Positions 1-11,800 of a stretch of 64,000 nucleotides of DNA are shown here, piece after piece. The DNA lies in NCBI GenBank assembly GCA_011634665.1, contig WAEK01000014.1:850501-914500 (forward strand). Direction: 5' to 3'. Under the pieces are notes generated by a model that worked only from the letters and a program-made list of their open reading frames with translations, ran no database searches and was not told the origin of the DNA. The position numbers and the translations under genes were made by a program. Source of the stretch: Mortierella sp. BCC40632 (Eukaryota > Mortierellomycota > Mortierellomycetes > Mortierellales > Mortierellaceae). The first letter of the stretch is position 1, and each line of letters opens with the position of its first letter.

Positions 1-659
1 GTCTTCCAAAGGTTTGGAGTTCGCCTCTCGTTCCGGTGCATCTTGGAGGGTTGGCAAGGACCCTACATGAGGCACAGGAATGTATAAACGCGTAAGTGAC
101 AAGCACATACAAATTCATACAAGTAGAGAAGTGCATTACTAACCTTCGGACGCAGCAATTGTTGAACATGTTCCACTATCGCCAGTATCTAGAGTTCCAC
201 TGTCGACAGCCTCCGATGTTGCGCCAACAAGATCTGCATGCTTATATCATTGTCTAGCCTCCTTTTTGCAGATTGCTGAAGCGTGTTTTTGGCAAGACGC
301 GTGGAGTTTCCAGTGAGAGAGGTTTCTGTGGATTCAAGTGAAAGGCGTGCTGTATTCGATCTGATGATACTGGACCAAAATTGCTCCGCTTCGTTTAATT
401 TCCAGGTATCGAAGGCTCTCTTTAGGATTCGTTTTTCTGCTTCTGAAAACATTGAGTGGTTTATGCCCAAGGTGTAACCTCGATGCGCGGTCAACCGATC
501 AGTGTAATTGAGATCCTGGAAAAACGTAGGAGCACGGATGTTCATTTTGTGGCAAGTAACGTAGTCATATAGATTCTTGGGGAGAGTATGCCTCGATGGT
601 GGTTTTGAAGTCATTGCGCGAATCTTAAATCGTGAAGGCGCCACTAAAGAGCATGACAA
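1..659 (-). CDS. Unrecognised fungal protein, partial at left edge
   Basis: Seen: a minus-strand frame opens with ATG at 659 and codes about 150 residues before a stop near 189. From about 235 down to 144 a different frame stays open and ends at a good donor (GTTAGT from 143). A matching acceptor ends at 63, and coding resumes in phase from 62 to the window edge. The model is therefore roughly exon 659 to about 240, a shift of frame, exon to 144, an 81-bp intron (143-63), then exon 62-1. I could not tell whether the frame change near 230-250 is a very small intron or a one-base indel. The product is charged and hydrophilic, with no signal peptide or membrane helix. No family was recognised. 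Confidence 0.45.
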
Positions 660-1663
660 ACGTTAAGAAAATTGAGCTGAGTAAATCTTTCAAGAGAATA
701 AATATTGCTGTCATTTCAGGCAGTTGTGGCCAAAATGAAATAATTCCAACTACACATCAGACATGACATAGAATAATATTCATGGGTGATGGTTTTGACA
801 ATTTTATGTGTTGGAATAGGACACCGGCACAGATAAAATACCAGACGAGAGAGAGAGAGAGAGATAAAACTGGTAGAGAAACCACGGTGGAAAAAGCGAA
901 GAGCTTGGGAGCCGATGGTAAAATCAGTAGTGGAGGTGACTATTTTGAACTGTTGATGACGAGCTAGTACCGGGATTGTTGACGATGACGGGACCAGAAT
1001 TGAAGACCGGACCGACGATGGGGTTAATCCTGGTGGCTCCGAGCTTTAGTCGAGCCAGTGTCATCAGGAAGAGAAAAAATAAGCATAGAGGAGTGTAGAG
1101 TGTAAAGTGTAGAAAGTGTAGAAAAAAAAAAAAAAAAAAGTTAAGTCCCAGAACATACTATGAGGTTCCTAGGACCTAAAAAAAACTATTTTCAAAAATG
1201 ATCGCCACCCGCATCCAGTCCCCCTCACACAACACACAGGCCTCTCTCTGTAACCCTACAACTGATAACTAGGACATAGGACATGAAGAAAGAAAAAAGA
1301 AAAAAATCCATGCTGGAAACAGCATTCCACTTACTCAGAACCTCCAAAATCAAAGTATGACCATATCTTTAAAAGAGTGGATAAGATGCAGACTACTCCT
1401 TGAAGGTCTAGGAACCCTTTGGAACTCACAGAGAGAGCGGACAAAATTCCTTGAGGGTCAATAGGAACTCACAGGAATCTCTGAAGCCTCTCATCATCAC
1501 TCCTCCCCTCCCTCTCCTTCCCTTACTTCCCTCCCCTCCCCTCTCTCTTCTCTACTAACTACTCTTTTTTTTCGCCGCCACAACTTTTAACACTACATTT
1601 TTGTCATATCCAGCAAGTAACCCACCAGAAAGGAGTAAAAAGAAGAATGGTATGTCGAAACAT
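660..1663. other. Intergenic, low complexity
   Basis: No coding region was recognised. It contains a short GA run near 848-865, an A18 tract at 1122-1139 and a CT-rich stretch at about 1500-1555. It separates the left-edge gene from the 28S fragment. Confidence 0.6.
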
Positions 1664-2083
1664 ACAAATCTCTAGAGCAATGGGCGTAATCTCAGCAGCT
1701 CGTAGCAACAAGGCTACTCGACTGCTTACAATACCCTGTTCAATTAAAGTCGTCTGCAATGGATTTATCTCTTCCAATATTTGAAATTAACATTAGCAAG
1801 TGCCTCACAGCGCCTTTCCGCACTGCAAGACCTCCCCACGTAGTATGACTCAGAACCCCCCACGGGAGTGCATTCGTATTCAACTAGATATCGGAAAAGG
1901 CGGTAATCGTCGCGTTCTAGCTTGGATTCTGACTTAGAGGCGTTCAGCCATAATCCAACGGATGATAGCTTCGGGTCATTGCCTGCTCAGGCAGACCCAA
2001 ATACTAATTATCCGAATGAAGTGTTCCTCTCGTACTAACTTCAATTACTATTGCAACAACACTTCATCAGCAGGGTAAAGCTA

Positions 2084-2119
<36 letters not shown>

Positions 2120-2166
2120 TCTATTAGTGGGTGAACAATCCAACGCTTACTGAATTCTGCTTCAGT

Positions 2167-2200
<34 letters not shown>

Positions 2201-2236
2201 ACAACGACACTATGAACGCTTGGCTGCCACAAGCAA
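1664..2236 (-). rRNA. Truncated 28S rRNA 3'-end fragment (antisense), probably a pseudogene
   Basis: The minus strand matches the 3' end of fungal large-subunit rRNA over about 570 nt. Recognisable blocks include the sarcin-ricin loop (plus strand GTTCCTCTCGTACT near 2022-2035), the segment complementary to GGCTGAACGCCTCTAAGTC (near 1935-1955), the block around 2090-2115 (complement of GGGTTTAGACCGTC) and the Ile/Asp-loop segment near 2185-2205. The 3' terminus lies near 1664. Similarity stops abruptly near 2236 with no further 28S, 5.8S or 18S upstream. Several positions differ from consensus. It is therefore a dispersed fragment, not a functional rDNA unit. Whether it arose by retroposition, rDNA breakage or misassembly cannot be decided here. 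Confidence 0.8.
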
Positions 2237-2960
2237 ATTAGCATGGTAGAGAGAGTGTTCGACTTGGGATCTATGGCGGGAGACCCATATCAGAGGAGCA
2301 GTATCTTGGGCACATGCACCTCAAAGCACTTACATTAGATATAGCTTCCTGTGGGACAGGAAGCAGAATAAATACTCAACGTCTCTGGACCATGTGTCCA
2401 GGTATGTCTTTTTCTCACCGACTCCTTCTCCCCTCTCGCTACCCCTCTGTTATTGCTATGTCTTCCTATATCGAGGCGTCTCCTCGAGGTAAGCTCACTC
2501 ACATCACAGAGAGGACGCCGAGATCTACCTTCTGAATTTTACAGGAAGCTGGGGCCCCGGGAAGTATGAGAAGGAGCGCAAGGAAGCCTGTTATCAGCAT
2601 CACAAAGGGGTTTTTTGGACACACAGGAAAAGCTGTCAGTAATTTCCGGCAATTTTTGTTGCAACCGAGTATCACATGCCACTTTCATCATATTTGAAGG
2701 TAGGAGTAATTCTGTAGCACAGTTCCTTTTTTCACGATTCAGACTCGGTTGACAGGCTTTCATAATCAAATACTTGTTGATTATTTCTCTCCCATTGATT
2801 CGCGCAGCAAAGATTTGTAGTAAAAGAGCAAAGGAAGAGGACTCAAATCATGCTAGAGTGTGTCAAAGGTCGTCATAATCATCAGCCAGCAGAGAGTGAG
2901 ATTAGACCGACTTGGAAGATTCAGAGAAAGACGACAAGCAAGAGTGTGTTGTAGTCAGCA
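2237..2960. other. Intergenic, nothing recognised
   Basis: Unique-looking sequence between the 28S fragment and the stop codon of the Crinkler gene. Short open frames here show no recognisable domain. Confidence 0.5.
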
Positions 2961-4850
2961 CTAGACTGACAAGATACTCAGGAGGGAGTTCAAATCCTCC
3001 ATCTCTTCCCGCAGTTGAATCTTGTCTGTCGTGAACCGCGCGAGTCCAAAGTCTATAAAGTAGAAATTTGCGTCCGGTCCATAGTGCTTGACAGTAATAT
3101 TCTCGGGCCGAATATCACCATGGAGCACGCCCAATTGGTGGATAGCAGACAGGGCCTTTCTGATCTTTCTACGAGCGACTTCGTCCAAATGTTCTTGATT
3201 AATTGGTTTTCCTACATAAGTGGTCGCCACGACCATTTCAAGACCATCTGCCACGCCTGCAAGCCAGACCTCAGGAATGACTTGACCCTGCAGCGATTCT
3301 AGCCACTGGTACACCGTCGCCTCATGTTTGAGTTCCTCTGCAACTGAACCCTGGTTCCAGACGTCGCATTTCTTGATGACGATATCATGGCCCTGCCACA
3401 ACGCTCTGTAGGTCTGTGCGCGTTCATCGTGCGATATTAGCTCCATTTTTTCAAAGTTTGGAAGGGTCACTCGAGTAGTCGTCTTGGATGAGGCCGATCG
3501 TGTTCCGTGGGAACCAAACCTATGGTTTCAAGAGAGATTTGAATTAGATGCTCACCCAAGAGTCATTATTGTTTAGCCTGGTGAGAACTGGCACTTACGC
3601 AGAGAACGGGTTAAATGAGCGCTTCATCTTTTCAGTCCTTTTTGGCGACTTGGTGTTTCGCCTCTTTTCTTCCTTTTTTCGTTCGATCTTTATCATCCGG
3701 TCTTTTTCCTTATCCGATGGAGGATCCGGGGGTCGCTCATCATTAGCTGCCTGTCGTATGAACCACAGGTAGCACTGCAGAAGCGTAGGATCTGAGCGGT
3801 TGTAGGCGATCATGGGTGAAACTTTAAGACTGTCTGCATCATCATTATCGCTCCGCTGCAAAAACCACGTCTGCTCGTAGGTTGATAGAACGCCGTATCG
3901 TAATCCGTTCAAACGCATGTAGCCAAATGCTTGGTTAACTGGGCCGATGACGCTCCTTTCTCCCGCATGATACTGACCTACCAGATCGTCAGACTGCAAG
4001 ATGATTGGTCTCTTGATCTCGATCGGGAATAGAAGCGAATTTTGATCGTTAGGGTTGGTGGCCTGCCTATAGCATGCTAAATCAGATATGCCTCGCATGA
4101 GTCGCAGGGGCCTCTCGGTCTTTGCATTTGGAGGCAGAACATGGACGGATCCAAGGTCATCCTTGAAAAGGTCATGAAGGTCTGACTCAGGTCGAAATAC
4201 TCGGTTCTCTTTGAATCGTGGACGACTGTATTTCGGAGTTGTTTCGAGTTCCATTTCAAGAACGCTGTTTTCAATGTCCCAGAGTTGGATTGTTGAGGGT
4301 GATATCGAAACAGAGCTTGTTGTCGAGATCCGCCCTGAACTCCACTCCTGCCCTGCCCCGATGATAGCGCCAGGAATGCACTGCAAGAATTCGCGCTCCG
4401 AAATAAAATCTATGAAAGGCGCAGAAATGTTACATGAGAAGGAAATTCGATTACACATGTTGAAATGTAAATGACCCATGCCAGCAGACACGCGTGCATC
4501 GCATCACCTTGAGGAGGAGGGCGCTGGACAATGATATGGATTGTCTTTTTGGGAGGCGTCTCGGTGAATACATCGGCAATGTCATCTGCCGGGCCAAGCC
4601 TTTCTTTGTCAATGGAGGTGATGTTTTCGAGCGGGATGGGGATCAAATCATTGCCCTTGGTGATTGGGTGAGAGACGCGCCAGAGAGTGAGGTTGTTTGC
4701 ATCGACATGCTCGAAATCGACTGGTTTCTTGGACTTTATGAGCTCTCTCAGATCGTCGACGGAATCGCTTGAGGAAATCTTGACAGAGAACGCGTTGGAT
4801 GTTGCTTCTCCATCAACAAGGCAAAACAAGGTGAAGTGTTTGTCGGTCAT
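2961..4850 (-). CDS. Crinkler-type protein: CRN N-terminus, nuclease-like domain, protein kinase
   Basis: Model: complement of 4508-4850, 3599-4409 and 2961-3519, giving 570 aa. Introns 4507-4410 (GTGATG..ATAG) and 3598-3520 (GTAAGT..ATAG) keep frame. Residues 1 to about 113 are a Crinkler ubiquitin-like header: a TLFCLV block near the start, then LWRVSHPI and HIIVQRPP. The middle part (about 115-385) carries FPIEIKRP, which fits the (D/E)xK core of restriction-endonuclease-fold domains in Crinkler proteins, and ends in a basic KKEEKRR stretch. The C-terminus (about 410-570) is a protein kinase with the VAIK-type lysine (IVIKK), HGDIRPEN and DFGLAR all present. Family knowledge: Crinklers occur in oomycetes, chytrids and Mucoromycota and often act in nuclei; the nuclease-plus-kinase layout is a described combination. 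Start chosen at 4850; an in-frame ATG at 4865 is also possible. No signal peptide was seen. Confidence 0.85.
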
Positions 4851-5870
4851 GGCGTTACGAAGCATCAATGGAAAGAAGAGGAAGGGGGGACAAGTAATGG
4901 GCTGCCTCCAGAGCGCTGTCGAGAGAGCGAAGGATGTAGAGAAAGCGAGAGATGAAAGAAAAGAGAGAAGGATGGAAAGGCGTAGGAACGGTGGCAAAGA
5001 CGGTGGAAAAGCGGAAATGGTGGCAAAAAGAAAGGATGTTAGATTCAAACAAAAACCTAAGGTCAGAAGAGAGCGTGGCGTAGTAGTAGTGACTGGTGAC
5101 AGATGGCGTGGGCGGAGGGGGGGGGACGCGGTAACTGCAGTAGGAAAGAAATTCTCATCTTCACCCCACCGTCTTCATTGCCTCTACACTCATCGTCGTC
5201 TTTCCCTCTTGTCACCCTTTTCGCTGTCCCTTTCTTTTTTTTTTTTTTTTTTTTTTTTAGAGGTCATATGAAGGGATGGAACTACCTATCAAAATTCAGT
5301 TGAAAAGTGAAAGAGTTCAAAACTTTGAAGATCTTTTCACTTGAATGGTCATACATCTGGATACACTGCGTCGGTCAGTAATACGCTCCAGCGGAGGAAG
5401 AGTGAGTACCCTATTAGAGCAAATATCTCAGTCTTTGAGCCTCGAGGCTTGGTCAAGTCTCCAGTATTATTCTTCGTGCCCATGATGGATCGCACCTTCA
5501 ACGACCCGGAGAGGGTGTCACGATCAACGGTCCAAACGTTAGGTAGACATCATGTCGTTTGTCTTACTAGAGCCTGGAGATACCTCGAGCTGGATATAAT
5601 GGATTAAATTTCTCTTTCATTTCAATTTCTGCTTTGTGCGTTGAAATGAAAGAGGAGTGTACTCGCCAACATTCAAAAGATCGGCTCCGAAAAATAGCCG
5701 ATGAGCAGTGTAATAATACTACCTAATTTCCTTATCACTGCCTTGCACCTCAGAACAAACGATTGTTGCAGCTATAAATGTTTTTGCACTACATATTATG
5801 AACTCGGTCACGAAGCTGAGATCTCAAAAGAAAAAAAAGGTCTGTGTGTGGCTGCCATCCTCCGCACAAA
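4851..5870. other. Intergenic with poly-T tract and a perfect hairpin
   Basis: Contains the Crinkler 5' region, a T tract of nearly 30 at about 5229-5258, and a 14-bp perfect inverted repeat described separately. An open frame at 5341-5607 (+) shows no recognisable domain and is not called. Confidence 0.55.
5612..5654. repeat. Perfect 14-bp inverted repeat, 15-nt loop
   Basis: Arms CTCTTTCATTTCAA (5612-5625) and TTGAAATGAAAGAG (5641-5654) are exact reverse complements. The hairpin lies about 220 bp beyond the stop codon of the minus-strand gene ending at 5871, so it could sit in that gene's 3' region. It could equally be a short inverted-repeat element. Confidence 0.6.
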
Positions 5871-8800
5871 TTAGAGCATGGCTGCTAACATTGCTTCCCA
5901 TCCTTCGGTGCACTTGAGCGCGTCTAGATTCTTGCTACTTATCGTGTCTAAGAGCCATCGAGAAGCATAACTTGTCGATCCCAATGTATCGTCCTGTAAC
6001 TTGACAGTCTCATGACAGGTTTCAGCTGCAACTGTCCACTTGGAAGCCGTTTCCTTATCGAACCATGCCAAGTGCACCCTAGCCATCGTGTCATAGATGC
6101 GACCCAGGAGAGTTGCTGATACTCTGGGAAATAAATGACTATGGGTACCAAGTAGTGTACTGGCTTCAGTGAGGTAGGATAGCAGTGCCGCCTTGGTCTC
6201 GATCATGATCCCCCACTGGAATGCCCCTTCACTCAATGTCTTTCCGACTTCTTCTACAAGTGCTCTAGCACTCAAAAGATTCCGCTGAGCAATAGCATAT
6301 TCGGCGATCATGCTGGCTTTGGACCAGAGTCTGATTAGATCACTGCTTGTGCAGAGCTTGACAATCTCCTGATCCTCAACAAGGATGAGCGAGCAAGCCA
6401 GAGATGCCGCAAAATTTCCTTCAATAAAGTAGGCATCCATGACCAGCTCGGCCTGAGCAAGTCTGTTGTCTGGGAATTGTGAGCTACTGGCAGACTTGGA
6501 TCCTGAGTCGTCCTCTGACATGCAGGCAGATGGATGAAGTGTAAAATCCAATGTGCTGTGGCGTTGTTTCTCCAAGGAAATGGATTCATCCTCAATGTTA
6601 CCGCCATTCAGGACTGCCTCAAGCACCTTGAACGGATCAGCTTTGTCTTTGTTTGCAAAGAGATGGCTGTCTACGATGTTGGAGAATTGATCAATACTTT
6701 CCCAGCGAATACCGCCTGTGCCTTCAACATCAGTAGGAGTCTCGTCGCTTTTGCTAGTATCAGTTCTGTCACGGGTAATGTCTTCCTCTTTCTTGATTTT
6801 CTCGCTCAAGCGCTCCATGAAGTAGCAGACACCATGAATTCCGTCCAAATCATGATTTCGTTCAAACCCTGTCAGTATCTCACGCGCCAAGTGGACTAGA
6901 AGCTTCTTTTTGAACCTAAATGCAGCGCCCCGAGTCTGAGTTTTTTCAACTGACTTGGGAGGAGGTTTTTCGAGTGATTGATCAACATCCATAAGTGCTT
7001 GACCAAAGATGCTGCGAAGTGGTTTCCACCATATTGGGAACTTGTCCTGACCATCTTGAAGAATCCAGTCCGCTGATGTCATAAAGATAGATTCCAGAAT
7101 GAACACATAGCAACCGCGCAGGCCCTCTCTAGCATATTGCTTCGCTGGCGTATTTTCCGACTAGGATAAATGGATTCTTTTGGCTGACAGAGTCGAAGAT
7201 ATGAAGACTCAAGCCTATTATCCGATGGGCCAGGACCATATATGTGTAACCTTCTTTAGTGAAATAAAAACCCGAATCTCCAGAAAAAATACTACATAAA
7301 ATTCTCTGCTATGGTACTACTGCTCTTCATCTTCGAGTGAGCCAAGGATAGGAACGTGATACTGCTGCTAGGGTGGGGAAAGGGGGGGACATATATGGTC
7401 CTGGCCCATCGGATAATAGGCTTGAGTCTTCATATCTTCGACTCTGTCAGCCATTATCCTTCTTGGGCCAGGACCATATATGTGGATCCAGAGCAGGAAT
7501 TCACGACAAAACCATCGAAGTAAAATTGGTCGCCGTTGCGGCGTTGAGTCTGTAGAACTTGTCAAAAATGACGGATGAGGACCAGTTGCCATGTACAACC
7601 ACGTCATCCACACACTAGCGCCTTGCTGTATTGCTGCTGTTGAGCCGATAGCTCGTGCTTTTGGTAGTTTGACACCTTTTGGTAACTGAAGCTTTTGACT
7701 GATAAAGGCAATATGGTTGCTGATACGTTCTGAACCGACAGGTCGATTAAGGTCCCTGATATCGCGGATGAGAGGACGGTATTGGATTGTTGGATCCTTT
7801 GGGTGAGCAACGTTGATGTTGAAGTCTTGGATACGGCTTAAGTATTCCTCCAAAGTCTTGACAGGGCAAATCAAAGGGTCGTTGTGATTTTTCAGTGTGG
7901 TGTATCTGCATATACGACTTCCTCCTCTTGTTTCCTTCGGTATCATGACCGGTAGGATTACTGTTACATGACTCAGTTGAAACTTGTCGTTGGAAAGGTC
8001 AATGCATTGGATGTCGCTTGGTCGTAGGAACCCACAGGTGCCGAGTAGCCAACATAACTTCTGCGTGAGTCTGAATAGACTAAGGTCCTTGTTGTTGCCA
8101 AGACCGTGAAGATAAGCTATGACTGGGCTGATGTCAATGGTGAGGGGCCTTGATGTGCTTGATCTCTCGCCTGTGAAGTGCACGGAAGAAAAGTTTGAAG
8201 TCTGGATCTTCAAAGGTTGACTTGTCTTCGTACATGTGGATGATGGCGTTCTTGTACGTCTCGACTGTAGAAGCAGTCCATTTGTGGATCGATATCCCTG
8301 AGGCTAGCCAGTTAAGAAGCTGTGCCGGCTGAGGGGTCATGGCATCGACATTGCGAGCGGTGGCCCATTTGATGTACCTGTCTTGTGTACTTGAGTAGGC
8401 CATCTGTCTGCGTTTAAGTTCAGGACTATCGACGATTATCGATGCGGTTGCAGCATCCCAGCCTTTTGCCATTAGGCGGCGCCGCTTACCCTCCAAGCGC
8501 ATAGTGACCAGTGGGGTTCTTGGCCAGGATATCCGGAGCGTTTCCTGGCGCTGGAATCACCTTGTCCCTCGGTATTGCCATAGGTCGACTCGTCGTCATT
8601 GTTTTGATCAGTGGGAACCACACTGCGGATGGCCAGTATGGTGTCACAATCGTTGCGCTGATCCCCTCCTGTCGGATCTTTTGAAGGATTGAGGGGATTA
8701 AGTTCCACGGGGGACAAATGTAGGCGTTGCCCCAAGGCTTCCATTTGTGCTGCATTGCGTCGCTTGCGACTGCTCCTTCGGATGGCTTCCAGGTCATGTA

Positions 8801-11800
8801 CTGGGGTAATTGGTGATTGTCTGGCGATGCGAAGAGATCGACGAGGTGAGGGCCCCACTTGCGATCGATCTTTTTGAAGTACTGTTTGTCTATTGACCAC
8901 TCCAGTTGGCCGATCAGGCGGCGGGATGGCGCGTCCGCCGGATTGAATGCTGAAGGGACATATGTGGTCTTGATCCTGGTATCCGTCCTCAGGCACCATT
9001 CCCAGATGTCGGTCGCTAGCTTCATCAATTTCATTGATCGAGTCCCACCGAAACGGTTGAGATAGGCGATGGTCGTGATGTTGTCCGATACTACGTTTAT
9101 TACCTTCCCTTCCACTTCTGGTTGATGAAGGGCAATCTTGACTGTTAACAACTCCTTGTAGTTGATATGGAACGATTGCTGTCGAGCGGACCAAGTCCCG
9201 CTGAATGTCCGATTGTCGATCACTATCCCCCATCCCATCTCTGATGCGTCTGTGTACACATCCATCTGGGGAATCGATGTCATCCAAGATAAGCCGTTCC
9301 ATTCCTTCAGATGCATTATCCACCAATGCAGTTCCTTCAAGGACTCTTGGGAAAGATGAACTGGGCTCTCCCATGATGCTTCCGATTTGAGAGCACGAAT
9401 CTTGTCGGCCATCAAATGTTGAATCTTGAGACGGGCAGGGAAGACTGCAACTGTCATGGCGATAGCTTTGCCGATAAACGACGACAGCTGACGAACAGTG
9501 CAGGTATTCTTGTTGATTAACTTGGCTGCCTCGCGGCGTACGTCCCTGATCTTCTTGCCTGGGACTTTCAGGGTCATCGATACTGTGTCTAACTCGAACC
9601 CCAGATGCTCCAAGGTTTGAGATGGATTGAGACTCGATTTGGATTCCTTTGTCAAGAACCCAAGGCGTTCCAGTTTCTGAAGTACCATCTTGGTGGCCTG
9701 TTGCGACTTGGTCCTTGATGCTGCGGCAATTATTAGATCGTCCAGATAAGCTGAGATCCTGATTCCTCGTTTCCTGGCCCATCGGAGGAGGGGTCTCAGT
9801 GTCTTGGTGAACACCAGGGGAGCCAGTGATAGGCCAAAGGGTAGCACCTTGAACTGGTACAGTTGGCCCTTCCACAGGAACTGAAGATATTTCCTTGATG
9901 ATGGGTGAATTGGGATATGAAGGAAGGCGTCGGAGAGGTCTATAGAGGTCAAGAAATCTCTTCGCTTTATTATGCTGCATACGTGCTGGATTGTCTCCAT
10001 CTTGAAGTGTTTTGTGGGTAGGAATGCATTCAGTGGTCTTAAGTTCAGTACGGGTCTCAGGTCCCCTGTCTTTTTGGGAATGACGAAAAGTTGGCTTGTA
10101 AAGCCTGGACCACTCGCGGGCTCGATTGCTCCTTTGGTCAGCAAAGCGGACACTTCGTTGTCGACAATTGTTGTCTCCTCCTCCGACAGTGGATGTGGCG
10201 GAGGGTGTGATATTGATGTCGGTGGTCTGGCCTTGAACGGGACGGTGTATCCCTCCTTGACGATATTGAGAATCTCCTGGTCGTCTGTAGTAGTCTGCCA
10301 TTCGTTTAGGAAGAGAGAGAGCCGTCCTCCGACCTTCTTCGTGTAGGGCGTTTGCTGCTGCTTCTTCCTCGAGGTTGGTAGTTGTCTTTTCGGCCGCGAC
10401 TGTTGTCTCTTCGCTGGTCGTTGTTCTTGTTCCTCCGTCTGTTGTCTGAATCCCTGTGAAAATGGGAATTGTTGCCATTGTGACCGCGGTAGGGTTGGTT
10501 CTGGGTCCTCTGCTGATCGTTTGAGGAGTTGTTGTTGGGACGGTTGTAGTTGTTCTTGTTTGACTTGAAAGTATTGATGAGTTTTCGAGTGGATATAATT
10601 TCTTCCTGGAATTTGCTAGGGTCAACCAGGTCCAGCGTGTCGGGCTTGACGTTGGCGCCTTGACTGGTCCGTAAGTTGTCGGTGCGCATTTCGTTGATCT
10701 TGCCTGCCATTGACGCAAGGTTATCTCGCATGAGGATGGCGAATGCGGCGCTGAGCTCCAATACGTCTTCGGGTGGGATGGAGTTGTCTCCTTCCATAGA
10801 CCAAGTTTGGTGTAAAAACATGTCGACAGGTCGAGTGAGGGGGCAGCGATACGTTTCTGAAGTGTTCGTAGCTGGTTGTCCTGTTGCTTTTGTTGACTAG
10901 ACAGTTGGTAAATTCCAGGGATTTTGGGAGGCTCATAACCCATGGCCGAGTTCTTGGGGTATCGGCGAATGTGCTCCCAGAAGTCGTCTTCAGAGGAGGC
11001 AGTTTGGTAGAAGTCCAAAATGTTCTCAGGTTTGATGGGAGGATATCGTTCTGCTTCCTGAGTTGAGGGGTGGAAGAGGCAAAGGGGGGATTGTTTCTCC
11101 AGTTGGGGGTCAGAGTCCTGAGGAGATTGAAGTGTGGCCAGTTGGCGAGCCAATGCGGCGATTTGCCCTTGAATGGCATTGATAGTTTCATTTTGATTGA
11201 GGTTTGACATATGGTGTAGGGAGTGAAAATCTTTGGGATGCGGAGAGCGTTCCGGGCGAAACTAAAGAAGATGAAGAGCAGTAGTACCATAGCAGAGAAT
11301 TTTATGTAGTATTTTTTCTGGAGATTCGGGTTTTTATTTCACTAAAGAAGGTTACACATATATGGTCCTGGCCCAAGAAGGATAATTGTGTCAGATTTTG
11401 CATTGTGGGACTACTTCTCCTCTTTTTGTGTACACATTAATAAAAATACCTTGGAATCCGACGACTGTTGCCGGATGTACCGATCAAATCCATATGCAGT
11501 CTCCAGAAAATGAAGTAAGGCTAAATCGTACTTCTTCTGCCTGAAACAACTATGGCCAAGCTGATTATACTGAGCTACTCGCATTAGGCTATCCGATGGT
11601 CTGGCAATAGCGTCCATGAAAGTTCTCTCGAGAGCTTGATCAAGAACATCAATCTCGTTAGAATCTGGGGAGGGGTTTACAGAGTCTATACGCCCGTGGA
11701 ATGTCCTGCTGGAAGCCATTGCTGGACGTGGTTGTGACATAAGAGACGTAAAGCTCTTGTTGCGACCGAGCGACGCGTGACTGATAGAAAGTACTTTGAA

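Larger units (their letters stand above)
7181..11387 (-). mobile_element. DIRS-type tyrosine-recombinase retrotransposon
   Basis: All structural marks of a DIRS-1-like element are visible: inverted terminal repeats instead of LTRs; an internal complementary region holding the reverse complement of the left end joined to the right end; a gag-like ORF; an RT/RNase H ORF; and a tyrosine recombinase ORF overlapping the RT end. No target-site duplication was found, as expected for tyrosine-recombinase elements. Ends were set by comparing outer termini with the internal copy: left TGGCTGACAG begins at 7181 and right AAGAAGGATAAT ends at 11386/11387. Total length is about 4.2 kb. All ORFs read minus, the same sense as the host gene. 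Gag has one and the recombinase two reading-frame breaks, so this copy is probably not autonomous, or the breaks are sequencing errors. Confidence 0.93.

Noticed and set aside
2975..3000. GAGTTCAAATC flanked by a short stem, resembling a tRNA T arm
   Set aside because: It lies inside the Crinkler coding sequence, and no acceptor, D or anticodon arms can be folded around it.
5341..5607. 88-codon plus-strand open frame between the Crinkler and the DIRS host gene
   Set aside because: No domain or splice evidence, although composition is not simple; left uncalled.
8472..11210. A 912-codon open frame through the whole DIRS gag/RT region on the minus strand
   Set aside because: Only its first part is gag. 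Beyond the break near 10840 it overlaps the RT in another frame and has no domain, so it is a shadow of the real RT ORF.
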